From contig CALBVQ010000184.1 of the NCBI GenBank assembly GCA_937969485.1, forward strand, positions 1 through 6,215: DNA of 6,215 nt, written 5' to 3'. Shown piece after piece: positions 6,070-6,215 of this stretch. The number at the start of each line of letters is the position of its first letter. Position 1 is the stretch's first letter. Both the position numbers and the translations under genes were made by a program. This stretch comes from an uncultured Saprospiraceae bacterium (GTDB lineage Bacteria > Bacteroidota > Bacteroidia > Chitinophagales > Saprospiraceae). The notes under the pieces were generated by a model. That model searched no databases and was not told the origin of the DNA. It saw only the letters and a program-made list of their open reading frames with translations.

Positions 6070-6215
6070 ATAAAAATAAATATACAAAACTAGAGGAGCA
6101 AATGCAGCGAGCTTTTGATATGGAAACCGTATCAAATCAGGCTTGGAATGCACCTGATGACGGTATGTTCTTTTCTGCTCTTGAAGAGATAGAGGCGAAT
6201 AGACAAGAAGATCAA
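6066..6215 (+). CDS. N-terminus of an uncharacterised protein coupled to the ECF sigma gene (truncated by window edge)
   Basis: The ATG at 6066 overlaps the sigma stop as ATGA, and the frame stays open for 50 codons to the right edge. The peptide starts MNKNKYTKLEEQMQRAFD, continues with a segment containing NQAWNAPDDGMFFSALEEIE (residues 25-44), and ends in a charged stretch. It has no signal peptide or membrane segment yet and looks cytoplasmic. Bacteroidota ECF genes are often followed by a gene with a short soluble N-terminus, often with a W..P motif, before a transmembrane helix; these are candidate anti-sigma or sigma-linked membrane proteins. By position and style I infer such a partner, but the part that would show it is missing. 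Confidence 0.7.
   Translation, partial: MNKNKYTKLEEQMQRAFDMETVSNQAWNAPDDGMFFSALEEIEANRQEDQ

Overview
The window looks like a chromosomal segment of a Bacteroidota bacterium. Three things point there. One gene encodes a lipoprotein-type Omp85 protein (TamL-like). Another encodes a lipoprotein thioredoxin of the TlpA type with an N-terminal beta-rich domain common in that phylum. Several gene starts are preceded by good matches to the Bacteroidota -7 promoter element TAnnTTTG, with no clear Shine-Dalgarno sequences. The DNA is AT-rich. I cannot fix a genus. I see no mobile element, CRISPR array, rRNA or tRNA.

Layout from left to right: (1) a short open frame entering from the left edge (1-102, +), possibly the C-terminal end of a gene; (2) tamL (240-2609, -), an outer-membrane assembly lipoprotein; (3) a TrmH/SpoU-family RNA methyltransferase (2624-3391, +), head to head with tamL and only 14 bp away; (4) a convergent intergenic gap of 138 bp; (5) a TlpA-like lipoprotein thioredoxin (3530-4636, -); (6) a 179-bp gap with a candidate promoter and two GC-rich hairpins; (7) a cytochrome c oxidase subunit III-like membrane protein (4816-5412, -); (8) a 114-bp divergent gap with two nearly identical 16-bp palindromes; (9) an ECF sigma factor (5527-6069, +, GTG start); (10) the first 50 codons of an overlapping ORF (6066-6215, +) that runs off the right edge and may encode the sigma factor's partner.

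The genes do not form one pathway. tamL and the methyltransferase are a divergent housekeeping pair. The TlpA-like lipoprotein and the oxidase subunit both act at or across the inner membrane/periplasm and lie on the same strand, but the 179-bp gap with its own promoter-like element argues for separate transcription. The sigma gene and the downstream ORF overlap by ATGA and are almost certainly one operon.

I do not find a convincing undescribed system. The most unusual signals are the paired palindromes between the oxidase gene and the sigma gene, the structured leader of the TlpA-like gene, and the uncharacterised ORF coupled to the sigma factor.
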